64,000 nt of DNA, from the NCBI RefSeq assembly GCF_030683065.1, contig NZ_JAUXMX010000007.1, positions 124,001 through 188,000 on the forward strand, read 5' to 3'. The notes beneath the pieces were generated by a model. The model did not search any database, was not told the origin of the DNA, and saw only the letters and a list, made by a program, of their open reading frames with translations. A program made the translations under genes and the position numbers. Shown one piece after another: positions 55,779 to 64,000 of the stretch. Position 1 is the first letter of the stretch. Every line of letters begins with the position of its first letter. This stretch comes from Pseudomonas sp. (lineage in GTDB: Bacteria > Pseudomonadota > Gammaproteobacteria > Pseudomonadales > Pseudomonadaceae).

Positions 55779-55848
55779 AGTTGCCTGCTCCTCAAATTTG
55801 ATTGCTACTCAGTCGCCGGTGCGCTGCGCGCCTGCCGGCCAACACAAT

Positions 55849-58794
55849 TCAATTCAGCCCCAGCTCTTGCCAGATACGTCGCACGCTGCGTCTTTGCTCC
55901 TGGAACTGGTCACCGCGCACCACGCCGGGCTGCTTCTGCAGCGCCTGGCGATGGGCCGCTGCACGGTAGGCCTTGTAAGCCTCTTGCAGCAGACCGACAT
56001 CTTCGGCAACCAACAAACCAAGGTGTTCCAGGCCTTCCAGAATGCGGATGTTATCGGTGAACTCCAGCAGCGCGGGGTATTGTCGCGACCACGCCAGGGC
56101 CGCGTATTGCACCATAAATTCAATATCGACGATACCACCGGCATCCTGCTTGAGGTCGAAGCAGGCCGAGGCCTCGAAGGCATTGGCCGCGGTACCGGCC
56201 GCCGTGGCTCGCGTGCCGAGGTTATCGCGCATCTTCGCGCGCATCTCACTGACCTCGGCGCGCAGCAGGTCGAGGTCACGCTCACGACCCAGCACCGCCG
56301 CGCGCACTGCCTCGAACGCCTTGCCGACCCGCGGGCAACCGACCAGCACCCGGGCGCGCACCAGCGCCTGATGTTCCCAGGTCCAGGCTTCGTTTTCCTG
56401 ATAGCGCTGAAAGGCGCCCAGCGAACTGACCAGCAGCCCCGCCACGCCCGAGGGGCGCAGTCGCATGTCGACCTCGTAGAGCTGGCCGGAGTTGGTCTGG
56501 GTGGTCAGCAAGTGAATGATGCGCTGACCCAGCCGATTGAAGAACTGCGCACCGTCGATGGGTTTGGCGCCATTGGTTTCGGCCTGAGGGTCGCCATCAT
56601 GGATGAACACCATATCCAGGTCAGAGCTATGGCCCAGCTCGATGCCACCCACCTTGCCGTAACCGACAATGATGAAATCCGGGTCGCACAGGCTGCCATC
56701 GGCACGCTGCGGCGCTCCGTATTTACTCACGGTATGCCGCCAGGCCAGGGCCAGCACCTGATCGAGAATCGCCTCGGCCAGCCAGGTCAGGTAATCACTG
56801 ACCTTCATCAGCGGCAGGCTACCGGCAACTTCCGAGGCGGCCACACGCAAGCGGTGCGCCAGTTTGAAATGGCGCAGCGCCTCCATCTGCTGCTCCAGGT
56901 CATCCTCGGGGATGCGCATCAGTCGCTCACGCAACTCCGCGGCCAGTTCCGGCGCCAGCGGCGGCTTGAACAGTCGCCCCTCGTTAAGCAGTTCATCGAG
57001 CAATAAAGGGAAGCGGGCAATCTGCTCGGCAATCCACGGGCTGGCGGCGCAGAGCGTCAGCAGGCGCTGCAAGGCACCGGGATTTTCCGTCAGCAGCACC
57101 AGATAGGCCGAGCGCCGCGCCACCGCTTCGATCAGCGGCAACACCCGCTCCAGCACCAGATCAGGATTTTCATGCTCCACCGCCTGCGCCAACAGACGCG
57201 GCATAAAAGCATCCAGGCGTTCGCGACCGAGACGCTGCATGGCCCGCACCTGGTTGCCGTTGCGCAAACCGGCAAGGCGCCGCCAAGCGGACTGCGCATC
57301 GCTGAACCCGGCCTCGACCAACTGCCGACAGGCGGCTGCCTCGTCCTGCACATCGCTCCACAGCGGCAACCACTCACCACCGACCACTTCGTCATCGGCG
57401 GTATCGGCATCCTCATCCGGGTCGGCGATCACCTGACGGAAATGCCAGTCAACCCGGCCACGCCAGTGCATCAGTTGCTCATGGAACGCTGCCCAGTTGT
57501 CGAAGCCCATGATAAAAGCCACCCGCGTGCGATCCTGATCGTTGTCCGGGAGCGTCTGCGTCTGTCGATCATCGATGGCCTGCAAGGCATGCTCGGCATA
57601 GCGTAAAAAGGCATAGCCATCGCGCAGCTCGTCAGTCACTGCAGACGGCAGATAACCCTGATCACGCAAGGTAGTAAGCACCGCGAACAGTGAGCGCTGC
57701 TGCAGGCTCAGGTCGCGCCCGCCATGGATCAACTGGAAGGCCTGAGCAATGAACTCCACTTCGCGAATACCACCTGCGCCAAGCTTAATGTTCTCGGCCA
57801 TACCCTTGCGCCGCACTTCCTGCTGGATTAGCTGCTTCATGGTGCGCAGCGCTTCGATCGCGGAAAAATCCAGGTAACGCCTATAAACGAACGGCCGCAG
57901 CATCTCCAGCAACTGCGCGCCAGCGACCTGATCGCCACCGACCACCCGCGCCTTGATCATCGCGTAGCGCTCCCAGTCACGGCCCTGATCCTGGTAGTAC
58001 TGCTCCAGCGCATTGAAACTGAATACCAGCGAACCCGAGGAGCCATAGGGGCGCAGGCGCATGTCGGTGCGAAAGACGAAACCATCGACCGTAATGGCGT
58101 CCAGCGCCTTGATCAGCCGCTGACCAAGGCGAATGAAAAATTCCTGATTATCCAGTGGCCGCTTGACCCCTTCGGTCTCCCCGCCCTCCGGGTAGCCGAA
58201 GATCAGGTCGATGTCCGAGGACAGATTGAGCTCATGGGCGCCCAGTTTGCCCATGCCGAGAATCACCATGTGCTGCGCCTGGCCACTGCGCCGCCCAACA
58301 GGTGTGCCGAACTGGGCGCAATGCCGCGAGTAAAGCCACTGATAGGCCAGATCGATGCAGATATCAGCCATCTCCGAGAGATCGCGACAGGTCTCGATCA
58401 GATCGGCCTGGCGGCTGATATCGCGCCAGATGATGCGCAACTGCTGACGATTGCGGAAACGCCGCAGGCGGCGACCCAGCTCATCCTCATCCGTACAATC
58501 GAGCAGCACGGCCACCAGCTGCCCACGCAGCTCACCGGCCTGCAGCGAGCGTTCCAGCTCGCCAGAGGCGGCCAACTCCAAGAACATCTGCGGGTCGCGT
58601 TGGGCTTGCTCGACAACGAAGTCGCTGGCCGCTGCCACGCGCCGCAGCGCCTCGCAGCGGGCGCTCGGCCAGGCAGCAAAGTCGGCGGCAGCAGCAACCG
58701 AGCATGCGGCGCAAGCTGCCTCGAGGGACTGCTCGGCGCGCAGCACCAGGGGAGCAAGAGTGGCAGGTAAAGAAGCCAACGTGGGCAGGCTCAT
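55849..58794 (-). CDS. glnE: bifunctional glutamine synthetase adenylyltransferase/adenylyl-removing enzyme
   Basis: 981 residues, normal length. Controls glutamine synthetase by adding or removing AMP. Two nucleotidyltransferase domains are seen: GMGKLGAHELNLSSDIDLIF near residue 175 (removing half) and GYGKVGGIELGHSSDLDMVF near 700 (adding half), with the G-x11-D-x-D patterns intact, plus the linker and C-terminal helices. Divergent from aceE. Confidence 0.97.
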   Translation of the reverse strand: MSLPTLASLPATLAPLVLRAEQSLEAACAACSVAAAADFAAWPSARCEALRRVAAASDFVVEQAQRDPQMFLELAASGELERSLQAGELRGQLVAVLLDCTDEDELGRRLRRFRNRQQLRIIWRDISRQADLIETCRDLSEMADICIDLAYQWLYSRHCAQFGTPVGRRSGQAQHMVILGMGKLGAHELNLSSDIDLIFGYPEGGETEGVKRPLDNQEFFIRLGQRLIKALDAITVDGFVFRTDMRLRPYGSSGSLVFSFNALEQYYQDQGRDWERYAMIKARVVGGDQVAGAQLLEMLRPFVYRRYLDFSAIEALRTMKQLIQQEVRRKGMAENIKLGAGGIREVEFIAQAFQLIHGGRDLSLQQRSLFAVLTTLRDQGYLPSAVTDELRDGYAFLRYAEHALQAIDDRQTQTLPDNDQDRTRVAFIMGFDNWAAFHEQLMHWRGRVDWHFRQVIADPDEDADTADDEVVGGEWLPLWSDVQDEAAACRQLVEAGFSDAQSAWRRLAGLRNGNQVRAMQRLGRERLDAFMPRLLAQAVEHENPDLVLERVLPLIEAVARRSAYLVLLTENPGALQRLLTLCAASPWIAEQIARFPLLLDELLNEGRLFKPPLAPELAAELRERLMRIPEDDLEQQMEALRHFKLAHRLRVAASEVAGSLPLMKVSDYLTWLAEAILDQVLALAWRHTVSKYGAPQRADGSLCDPDFIIVGYGKVGGIELGHSSDLDMVFIHDGDPQAETNGAKPIDGAQFFNRLGQRIIHLLTTQTNSGQLYEVDMRLRPSGVAGLLVSSLGAFQRYQENEAWTWEHQALVRARVLVGCPRVGKAFEAVRAAVLGRERDLDLLRAEVSEMRAKMRDNLGTRATAAGTAANAFEASACFDLKQDAGGIVDIEFMVQYAALAWSRQYPALLEFTDNIRILEGLEHLGLLVAEDVGLLQEAYKAYRAAAHRQALQKQPGVVRGDQFQEQRRSVRRIWQELGLN

Positions 58795-58886
58795 GGTCTA
58801 TCCTTTTTGGCGGGCTGCAAATGACACGCGTAAAGCCGCAAACCCTCAGGTTTGACGCGGCGCGCGCAACAAACAGACAAATAAAG

Positions 58887-58953
58887 TGTAGTTTTGCTAC
58901 GAGAAAATCTATTCAAAGGGCTGAAATTGCCGTCGATATGTAGTAAAACTACA
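58887..58953. promoter_or_regulatory. paired palindromic operators in the aceE leader
   Basis: TGTAGTTTTGCTAC (58887-58900) and GTAGTAAAACTACA (58940-58953) each form GTAG-N5-CTAC, and they are inverted copies matching at 13 of 14 bases. Centres are 53 bases apart, about five helical turns. Such spacing suits two dimers of a repressor. The factor is not known; the shape is like HexR or PdhR-type sites. Confidence 0.6.
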
Positions 58954-59061
58954 CAGAGCCGGTCCTATCTCCGGCACATCCAAGAATTCACGTGCCCGCC
59001 CACAAAGCCGGTCACGCCCCTGGCCTCCGATTCTGGAAGCCTTTCCGCCCTGGAGCAAGCC

Positions 59062-61707
59062 ATGCAAGACCTCGATCCCGTCGAAACCCAGGAATGGCTG
59101 GACGCCCTTGAGTCTGTCCTCGACAAGGAAGGCGAAGACCGCGCACATTACCTGATGACTCGCCTGGGCGAACTGGCCACCCGCAGTGGTTCCCAGTTGC
59201 CCTATGCGATCACCACGCCGTACCGCAACACCATCCCGGTAACCCACGAAGCACGCATGCCTGGCGACCTGTTCATGGAACGCCGCATTCGCTCGCTGGT
59301 ACGCTGGAACGCGTTGGCGATGGTGATGCGCACCAACCTGAAAGATTCCGACCTGGGCGGCCATATTTCCAGTTTCGCCTCCTCGGCGACCCTGTATGAC
59401 ATCGGCTTCAACTACTTCTTCCAGGCACCTACCGAAGAGCACGGCGGCGATCTGGTGTTCTTCCAGGGCCACGCATCACCCGGCGTTTACGCCCGCGCCT
59501 TCATGGAAGGCCGCATCACTGAAGACCAGATGAACAACTTCCGCCAGGAAGTCGATGGCCAAGGCCTGTCGTCCTACCCGCACCCCTGGTTGATGCCGGA
59601 CTTCTGGCAGTTCCCGACCGTATCCATGGGCCTGGGCCCAATCCAGGCGATCTACCAGGCACGCTTCATGAAGTACCTGGAAGCGCGCGGCTTTATCCCG
59701 GCCGGCAAGCAGAAAGTCTGGTGCTTCCTGGGCGACGGCGAGTGCGACGAGCCGGAATCCCTCGGCGCTATCTCCCTGGCTGGCCGCGAGAAGCTCGACA
59801 ACCTGATCTTCGTCATCAACTGCAACCTACAGCGTCTTGATGGCCCGGTACGTGGTAACGGCAAAATCATCCAGGAACTCGAAGGCGTGTTCCGTGGTGG
59901 TGGCTGGAACGTCAACAAAGTGGTCTGGGGGCGTTTCTGGGACCCGCTGCTGGCCAAAGACGTCGACGGCATCCTGCAGCGCCGCATGGACGAAGTCATC
60001 GACGGCGAGTACCAGAACTACAAGGCCAAGGACGGCGCGTTCGTCCGCGAGCACTTCTTCAACTCGCCGGAACTCAAGGCGATGGTTGCCGACCTGTCCG
60101 ATGACGAGATCTGGAAGCTCAACCGCGGCGGCCACGACCCGTACAAGATGTATGCGGCCTACCACCAGGCGGTCAACCACAAAGACCAGCCGACCGTGAT
60201 CCTGGCCAAGACCGTCAAGGGCTATGGCACCGGTGCGGGCGAAGCGAAGAACACCGCACACAACACCAAGAAGGTCGATGTCGACAGCCTCAGGCAGTTC
60301 CGCGACCGCTTCGACATCCCGGTAAAAAACGACGAGCTGGAAAGCCTGCCGTTCATCAAGCCGGAAGAAGGCAGCGCCGAAGCGCGCTACCTGAGCGAGC
60401 GCCGCGCCGCACTGGGCGGTTTTGTGCCGCAGCGCCGGGCCAAGAGCTTCAGCATCCCGACGCCGCCACTGAATACCCTCAAGGCCATCCTCGATGGCTC
60501 GGGCGACCGCGAAATCTCCACCACCATGGCCTTCGTGCGCATCCTTGCGCAGCTGGTCAAGGACAAGGACATCGGCTCACGCATCGTGCCGATCATCCCG
60601 GACGAGGCGCGCACCTTCGGCATGGAAGGCATGTTCCGTCAGCTCGGTATCTACTCCTCGGTCGGCCAGCTCTATGAGCCGGTGGATAAAGACCAGGTGA
60701 TGTTCTACCGCGAGGACAAGAAGGGTCAGATTCTCGAGGAAGGTATCAACGAAGCTGGCGCCATGAGTTCTTTCATCGCCGCGGGCACCAGCTACAGCTG
60801 CCACAACCAGCCGATGCTGCCGTTCTACATTTTCTACTCGATGTTCGGCTTCCAGCGCATCGGTGACCTGGCCTGGGCCGCTGGCGACAGCCGCACCCGC
60901 GGCTTCCTGATCGGCGGCACCGCCGGACGCACCACCCTGAACGGTGAAGGCCTGCAGCACGAAGACGGTCACAGCCACATCATGGCCTCGACCATCCCCA
61001 ACTGCCGCACCTTTGATCCAACCTACGGCTATGAGCTGGCGGTGATCATTCAGGACGGCATGAAGAAGATGACCGAAGAGCAACAGGACGTCTTCTACTA
61101 CATCACCGTGATGAACGAGTCCTATCAGCAGCCAGCCATGCCCGCGGGTGTCGAGGAAGGCATCATCAAGGGCATGTACCTGCTCGAAGAGGACAAGAAG
61201 GAAGCGGCGCACCACGTACAGCTACTCGGCTCCGGCACCATCCTGCGTGAAGTGCGCGAAGCGGCGAAAATCCTCCGCGAAGAGTTCAACGTCGGTTCCG
61301 ATGTGTGGAGCGTCACCAGCTTCAACGAACTGCGTCGCGACGGCCTGGCCGTAGAGCGCGACAACCGCCTGCATCCCGAGCAGAAGCCCAAGCTGTCGTA
61401 TGTCGAGCAGTGCCTGACTGGCCGCCAAGGCCCGGTCATCGCCAGCACCGACTACATGAAGCTGTTCGCCGATCAGATTCGCCAGTGGGTGCCAAGCAAG
61501 GAATTCAAGGTGCTGGGCACCGACGGCTTCGGCCGCAGCGACAGCCGCAAGAAACTGCGTCACTTCTTCGAAGTGGATCGCAACTGGGTGGTTCTGGCCG
61601 CCCTTGAGGCTCTCGCCGACCGTGGTGATATCGAACCGAAAGTGGTGGCTGAAGCCATCGCCAAGTTCGGTATAAACCCGAAAAAAATCAACCCACTGGA
61701 CTGCTAA
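59062..61707 (+). CDS. aceE: pyruvate dehydrogenase E1 component
   Basis: 881 residues, homodimeric E1 type. Decarboxylates pyruvate with thiamine diphosphate and passes the acetyl group to E2. The TPP motif starts GDGECDEPESLGA and ends INCN; SSYPHPWLMPDFWQF and HNTKKVDVDSLRQFRDRF are in the expected places. The ATG at 59062 has GGAG six bases upstream; a longer open frame upstream overlaps the operators and is not protein-like. Confidence 0.98.
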   Translation: MQDLDPVETQEWLDALESVLDKEGEDRAHYLMTRLGELATRSGSQLPYAITTPYRNTIPVTHEARMPGDLFMERRIRSLVRWNALAMVMRTNLKDSDLGGHISSFASSATLYDIGFNYFFQAPTEEHGGDLVFFQGHASPGVYARAFMEGRITEDQMNNFRQEVDGQGLSSYPHPWLMPDFWQFPTVSMGLGPIQAIYQARFMKYLEARGFIPAGKQKVWCFLGDGECDEPESLGAISLAGREKLDNLIFVINCNLQRLDGPVRGNGKIIQELEGVFRGGGWNVNKVVWGRFWDPLLAKDVDGILQRRMDEVIDGEYQNYKAKDGAFVREHFFNSPELKAMVADLSDDEIWKLNRGGHDPYKMYAAYHQAVNHKDQPTVILAKTVKGYGTGAGEAKNTAHNTKKVDVDSLRQFRDRFDIPVKNDELESLPFIKPEEGSAEARYLSERRAALGGFVPQRRAKSFSIPTPPLNTLKAILDGSGDREISTTMAFVRILAQLVKDKDIGSRIVPIIPDEARTFGMEGMFRQLGIYSSVGQLYEPVDKDQVMFYREDKKGQILEEGINEAGAMSSFIAAGTSYSCHNQPMLPFYIFYSMFGFQRIGDLAWAAGDSRTRGFLIGGTAGRTTLNGEGLQHEDGHSHIMASTIPNCRTFDPTYGYELAVIIQDGMKKMTEEQQDVFYYITVMNESYQQPAMPAGVEEGIIKGMYLLEEDKKEAAHHVQLLGSGTILREVREAAKILREEFNVGSDVWSVTSFNELRRDGLAVERDNRLHPEQKPKLSYVEQCLTGRQGPVIASTDYMKLFADQIRQWVPSKEFKVLGTDGFGRSDSRKKLRHFFEVDRNWVVLAALEALADRGDIEPKVVAEAIAKFGINPKKINPLDC

Positions 61708-61718
61708 GGAGCGAAACG

Positions 61719-63386
61719 ATGAGTGAATTGATTCGCGTACCCGACATCGGTGGTGGTGAGGGTGAAGTCATCGAACTGATGGTCAAGGTTGGTGATCGCA
61801 TCGAGGCCGATCAGAGCCTGCTGACCCTGGAATCGGACAAGGCCAGCATGGAAATCCCGGCGCCCAAAGCCGGGGTAATCAAGAGCCTGAAGGTCAAACT
61901 CGGCGACAGCCTGAAAGAGGGCGATGAGCTGCTGGAGCTGGAAGTCGAAGGCGCTGCCGAAGCAGCACCAGAAGCCCCCGCCGCGGCACCCGCTGAAGCG
62001 CCCCAAGCGGCTGCAGCTCCGGCACAGGCCGCAGCACCTGCGCTAGCCGCACCGGCCAGCAGCAGCGTGGAGGAAATCCACGTGCCGGATATCGGCTCGG
62101 ACGGCAAAGCCAGGGTTATCGAAGTACTGGTCAAGGTCGGCGATAGCGTCGAAGTTGACCAGTCGCTGATCACCCTGGAGTCAGACAAGGCCAGCATGGA
62201 AATCCCCTCGCCGGCTGCCGGCGTGGTGGAAAGCATCCGCGTCAAACTGGAAGACGAAGTCGGTACTGGCGATTTCATCCTCACGCTAAAAGTCGCGGGT
62301 GCAGCTGCAGCAGCTCCTGCAGCGCCCGCTGCAGCGCAAACGACCGAAGGGCACAAAACCCCTGCTGGCGCCGACCCTGCCGTCGTCGCCGAGGTCAACG
62401 CGATAGCCAAACTATCGGCAGCCGCCGCCAGTGCAGCTGCTGCGCCGGCTGTCGCCAGCGGCAATAAGGTGCATGCTGGCCCGGCCGTTCGTCAGCTGGC
62501 ACGCGACTTCGGTGTTGAGCTGTCTGCCGTGCCTGGCAGCGGGCCGAAAGGCCGAGTCCTCAAGGAAGACGTGCAGGTGCATGTCAAGGCCATGATGCAA
62601 AAGGCCAAGGAGGCGCCTGCTGGCGCAACTGGCGGCGCCACCGGTGGCGCAGGGATCCCGCCGATCCCGGTGGTGGATTTCAGCAAGTTCGGTGAAATCG
62701 AAGAAGTGGCCATGACCCGCCTGATGCAGGTCGGCGCCGCCAACCTGCACCGCAGCTGGCTCAATGTGCCGCATGTGACCCAATTCGACTCAGCCGACAT
62801 CACCGAGCTGGAAGCCTTCCGCGTCGCGCAGAAAGGCGTGGCCGAGAAAGCCGGGGTCAAGCTCACCGTGCTGCCGCTGCTGCTCAAGGCCTGCGCCTTC
62901 CTGCTCAAGGAACTGCCAGACTTCAACAGCTCGCTGGCACCGAGCGGCAAGGCGATCATCCGTAAGAAATACGTGAACATCGGCTTCGCCGTGGACACCC
63001 CGGATGGTCTGTTGGTCCCGGTAATCAAGAACGTCGACCAGAAGAGCCTGCTGCAGCTTGCTGCCGAGGCAGCGGTACTGGCGGAAAAAGCCCGCACCAA
63101 GAAGCTGTCGGCCGATGACATGCAGGGTGCCTGCTTCACCATCTCCAGCCTCGGCCACATTGGCGGCACCGGCTTTACGCCGATCGTCAACGCGCCGGAA
63201 GTGGCGATTCTTGGCGTGAGCAAGGCGACCATCCAGCCAGTCTGGGACGGTAAGGTGTTCCAGCCCAAGCTGATGCTGCCGCTGTCGCTGTCCTACGACC
63301 ATCGCGTAATCAACGGCGCTGCTGCCGCACGCTATACCAAGCGTCTAGGCGAAGTGCTGGCAGATATCCGCACCATGCTGCTGTAA
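61719..63386 (+). CDS. aceF: pyruvate dehydrogenase E2 component (dihydrolipoyl acetyltransferase)
   Basis: 555 residues. Two lipoyl domains (~1-75 and ~118-193), each with the lipoyl-Lys motif ESDKASMEIP (Lys41 is the first), separated by Ala/Pro-rich linkers; a peripheral subunit-binding domain (~248-285, AGPAVRQLARDFGVELSAV); and the catalytic domain with the active-site SYDHRVINGA near the end. Eleven bases after aceE, with a good AGGAG. E. coli has three lipoyl domains; two is usual for Pseudomonas. Confidence 0.98.
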   Translation: MSELIRVPDIGGGEGEVIELMVKVGDRIEADQSLLTLESDKASMEIPAPKAGVIKSLKVKLGDSLKEGDELLELEVEGAAEAAPEAPAAAPAEAPQAAAAPAQAAAPALAAPASSSVEEIHVPDIGSDGKARVIEVLVKVGDSVEVDQSLITLESDKASMEIPSPAAGVVESIRVKLEDEVGTGDFILTLKVAGAAAAAPAAPAAAQTTEGHKTPAGADPAVVAEVNAIAKLSAAAASAAAAPAVASGNKVHAGPAVRQLARDFGVELSAVPGSGPKGRVLKEDVQVHVKAMMQKAKEAPAGATGGATGGAGIPPIPVVDFSKFGEIEEVAMTRLMQVGAANLHRSWLNVPHVTQFDSADITELEAFRVAQKGVAEKAGVKLTVLPLLLKACAFLLKELPDFNSSLAPSGKAIIRKKYVNIGFAVDTPDGLLVPVIKNVDQKSLLQLAAEAAVLAEKARTKKLSADDMQGACFTISSLGHIGGTGFTPIVNAPEVAILGVSKATIQPVWDGKVFQPKLMLPLSLSYDHRVINGAAAARYTKRLGEVLADIRTMLL

Positions 63387-63414
63387 CTTTTTCGAGCACG
63401 CCACGCTCGTTCCT

Positions 63415-63446
63415 CAACCCCGCCCTGTTTGGCGGGGTTTTTTTTG
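63415..63446 (+). terminator. Rho-independent terminator of aceEF
   Basis: AACCCCGCC, a six-base loop, GGCGGGGTT and then eight T, 30 bases after the aceF stop. Confidence 0.95.
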
Positions 63447-63566
63447 GGCTATGTACCGGCTAACTGTTGCTAGATTGCATGCAGTAATCCCATGCCGGAA
63501 CCAGGGGGACGCCTAGTCCTTGCTGGCCGGCGCTTGGCGCAAGCAGGTCTGAACGATGGCGTCCCG

Positions 63567-63634
63567 GCGAACGCACTCGCCGACAAGTCCCCTCCTACAT
63601 GGTGAACGTGTGGGAGCGGACTTGTCCGCGAAAC
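63567..63634. repeat. REP-type inverted pair, family D
   Basis: GTGGGAGCGGACTTGTCCGCGA and, inverted, GGCGAGTGCACTCGCC-like with GACAAGTCCCCTCCTAC. This is the common Pseudomonas REP core GGGAGCGGACTTGTCCGCGA. It lies between aceF and the partial gene. Confidence 0.8.
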
Positions 63635-63676
63635 TTTTGATGGATCCCGTTCACGGCGCCCTGTGAGCGAAGCACC

Positions 63677-64000
63677 TTAACCCCGCTGCACCTTGCGGAT
63701 CAGAAAACTCAGCGCCTTGGCCAGCTCAGCTGCGCCCTGGTGATCGCGCACGATGGTCAGCAGCGGGCTGCCGTCGAGCGGACTGAACACAACACAGCTG
63801 ATGCCGCTGGGCGGGCAGTCGTAACGGATAAACGGGTCGACCCCGAACACGCCAATGCGCTGGTTACGTACGGCCATGTCGCTGCCCTGCCCGCGGATTT
63901 CCTCGCGTAGCAGCAGCTCGCCGGGCGCGCCCAGGCGCAGCTGATAAATGAGGTCCTGCCGCTGCGCCTGGCCAACCTGATAACCGGCGCGCAGGGCATA
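63677..64000 (-). CDS. hypothetical protein, C-terminal part (partial)
   Basis: The frame is open from the window end to the stop at 63677-63679, giving at least 107 residues. It contains YQLRLGAPGELLLREEIRGQG in parts, then VFGVDPFIRYDCPPSG, a Cys near the middle, and VFSPLDGSPLLTIVRDHQGAAELAKAL. This looks like a soluble, mixed alpha/beta protein. I do not recognise the family; the N-terminus lies beyond 64000. Confidence 0.65.
   Translation of the reverse strand, partial: YALRAGYQVGQAQRQDLIYQLRLGAPGELLLREEIRGQGSDMAVRNQRIGVFGVDPFIRYDCPPSGISCVVFSPLDGSPLLTIVRDHQGAAELAKALSFLIRKVQRG

Noticed and set aside
53476..56060. Two long plus-strand open frames over waaF and ilvE
   Set aside because: Antisense shadows that also read through the family C palindrome.

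Overview
The window is chromosomal DNA of a Pseudomonas species. Nearly every gene is closest, by motif and gene order as I remember them, to Pseudomonas aeruginosa genes. The order matches three PAO1 blocks: PA4047-PA4069 (riboflavin genes to oprG), PA4232-PA4235 (ssb to ftnA) and PA4988-PA5016 (waaA to aceF). The blocks are joined here, so this is a relative with a rearranged chromosome. No rRNA, tRNA, CRISPR array, phage or insertion sequence was seen. All comparisons to PAO1 are from memory.

0-9.7 kb: the 3' end of a btuB-like receptor gene and a REP pair. Then comes a long minus-strand cluster that makes flavins and thiamine diphosphate: nrdR-ribD, an FMN riboswitch, ribE-ribBA-ribH-nusB-thiL-pgpA, then a periplasmic binding protein, a retropepsin-like protein and ribA with a small membrane protein. 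The RibA-like half of RibBA lacks its zinc cysteines, and the separate RibA has them.

9.8-15.7 kb: a lipoprotein, a methyltransferase, a thioredoxin-TPR chaperone (YbbN/CnoX type), and a zinc-responsive operon behind a Zur-like site (His-rich protein, ABC ATPase, FtsX-like permease, DUF3299 protein).

15.8-20.9 kb: a complete six-gene TonB2/TtpC-type energy transducing operon (DUF3450, TtpC, ExbB, ExbD, TonB, TPR protein) with a Fur-like site upstream. It sits between the homologues of PA4066 and PA4067, so it looks like an insertion relative to PAO1. oprG follows, with a well-placed ANR-like site.

22-37 kb: two nucleotide-sugar-type reductases, ssb, an MFS transporter, uvrA, a ferritin, waaA, a LysR/SMR/oxidoreductase/aldo-keto group, a Nudix-like hypothetical gene and hldE.

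37-54.7 kb: lipopolysaccharide core locus: msbA, O-antigen ligase, a variable and visibly AT-richer block of five glycosyltransferase or acyltransferase genes, then wapH, a carbamoyltransferase, a tandem kinase, wapP, waaP, waaG, waaC and waaF. The InaA-type kinase gene expected between wapP and the tandem kinase (PA5007/wapQ) is reduced to a 44-codon stub.

54.8-64 kb: ilvE, glnE, and the divergent aceEF operon, whose leader carries two GTAG-N5-CTAC palindromes 53 bp apart. Several families of Pseudomonas intergenic palindromes punctuate the window. I found no wholly new system. The items most worth checking are the TonB2 insertion, the wapQ stub, the leader ORF under the FMN riboswitch, the aceE paired operators and the variable LPS block.
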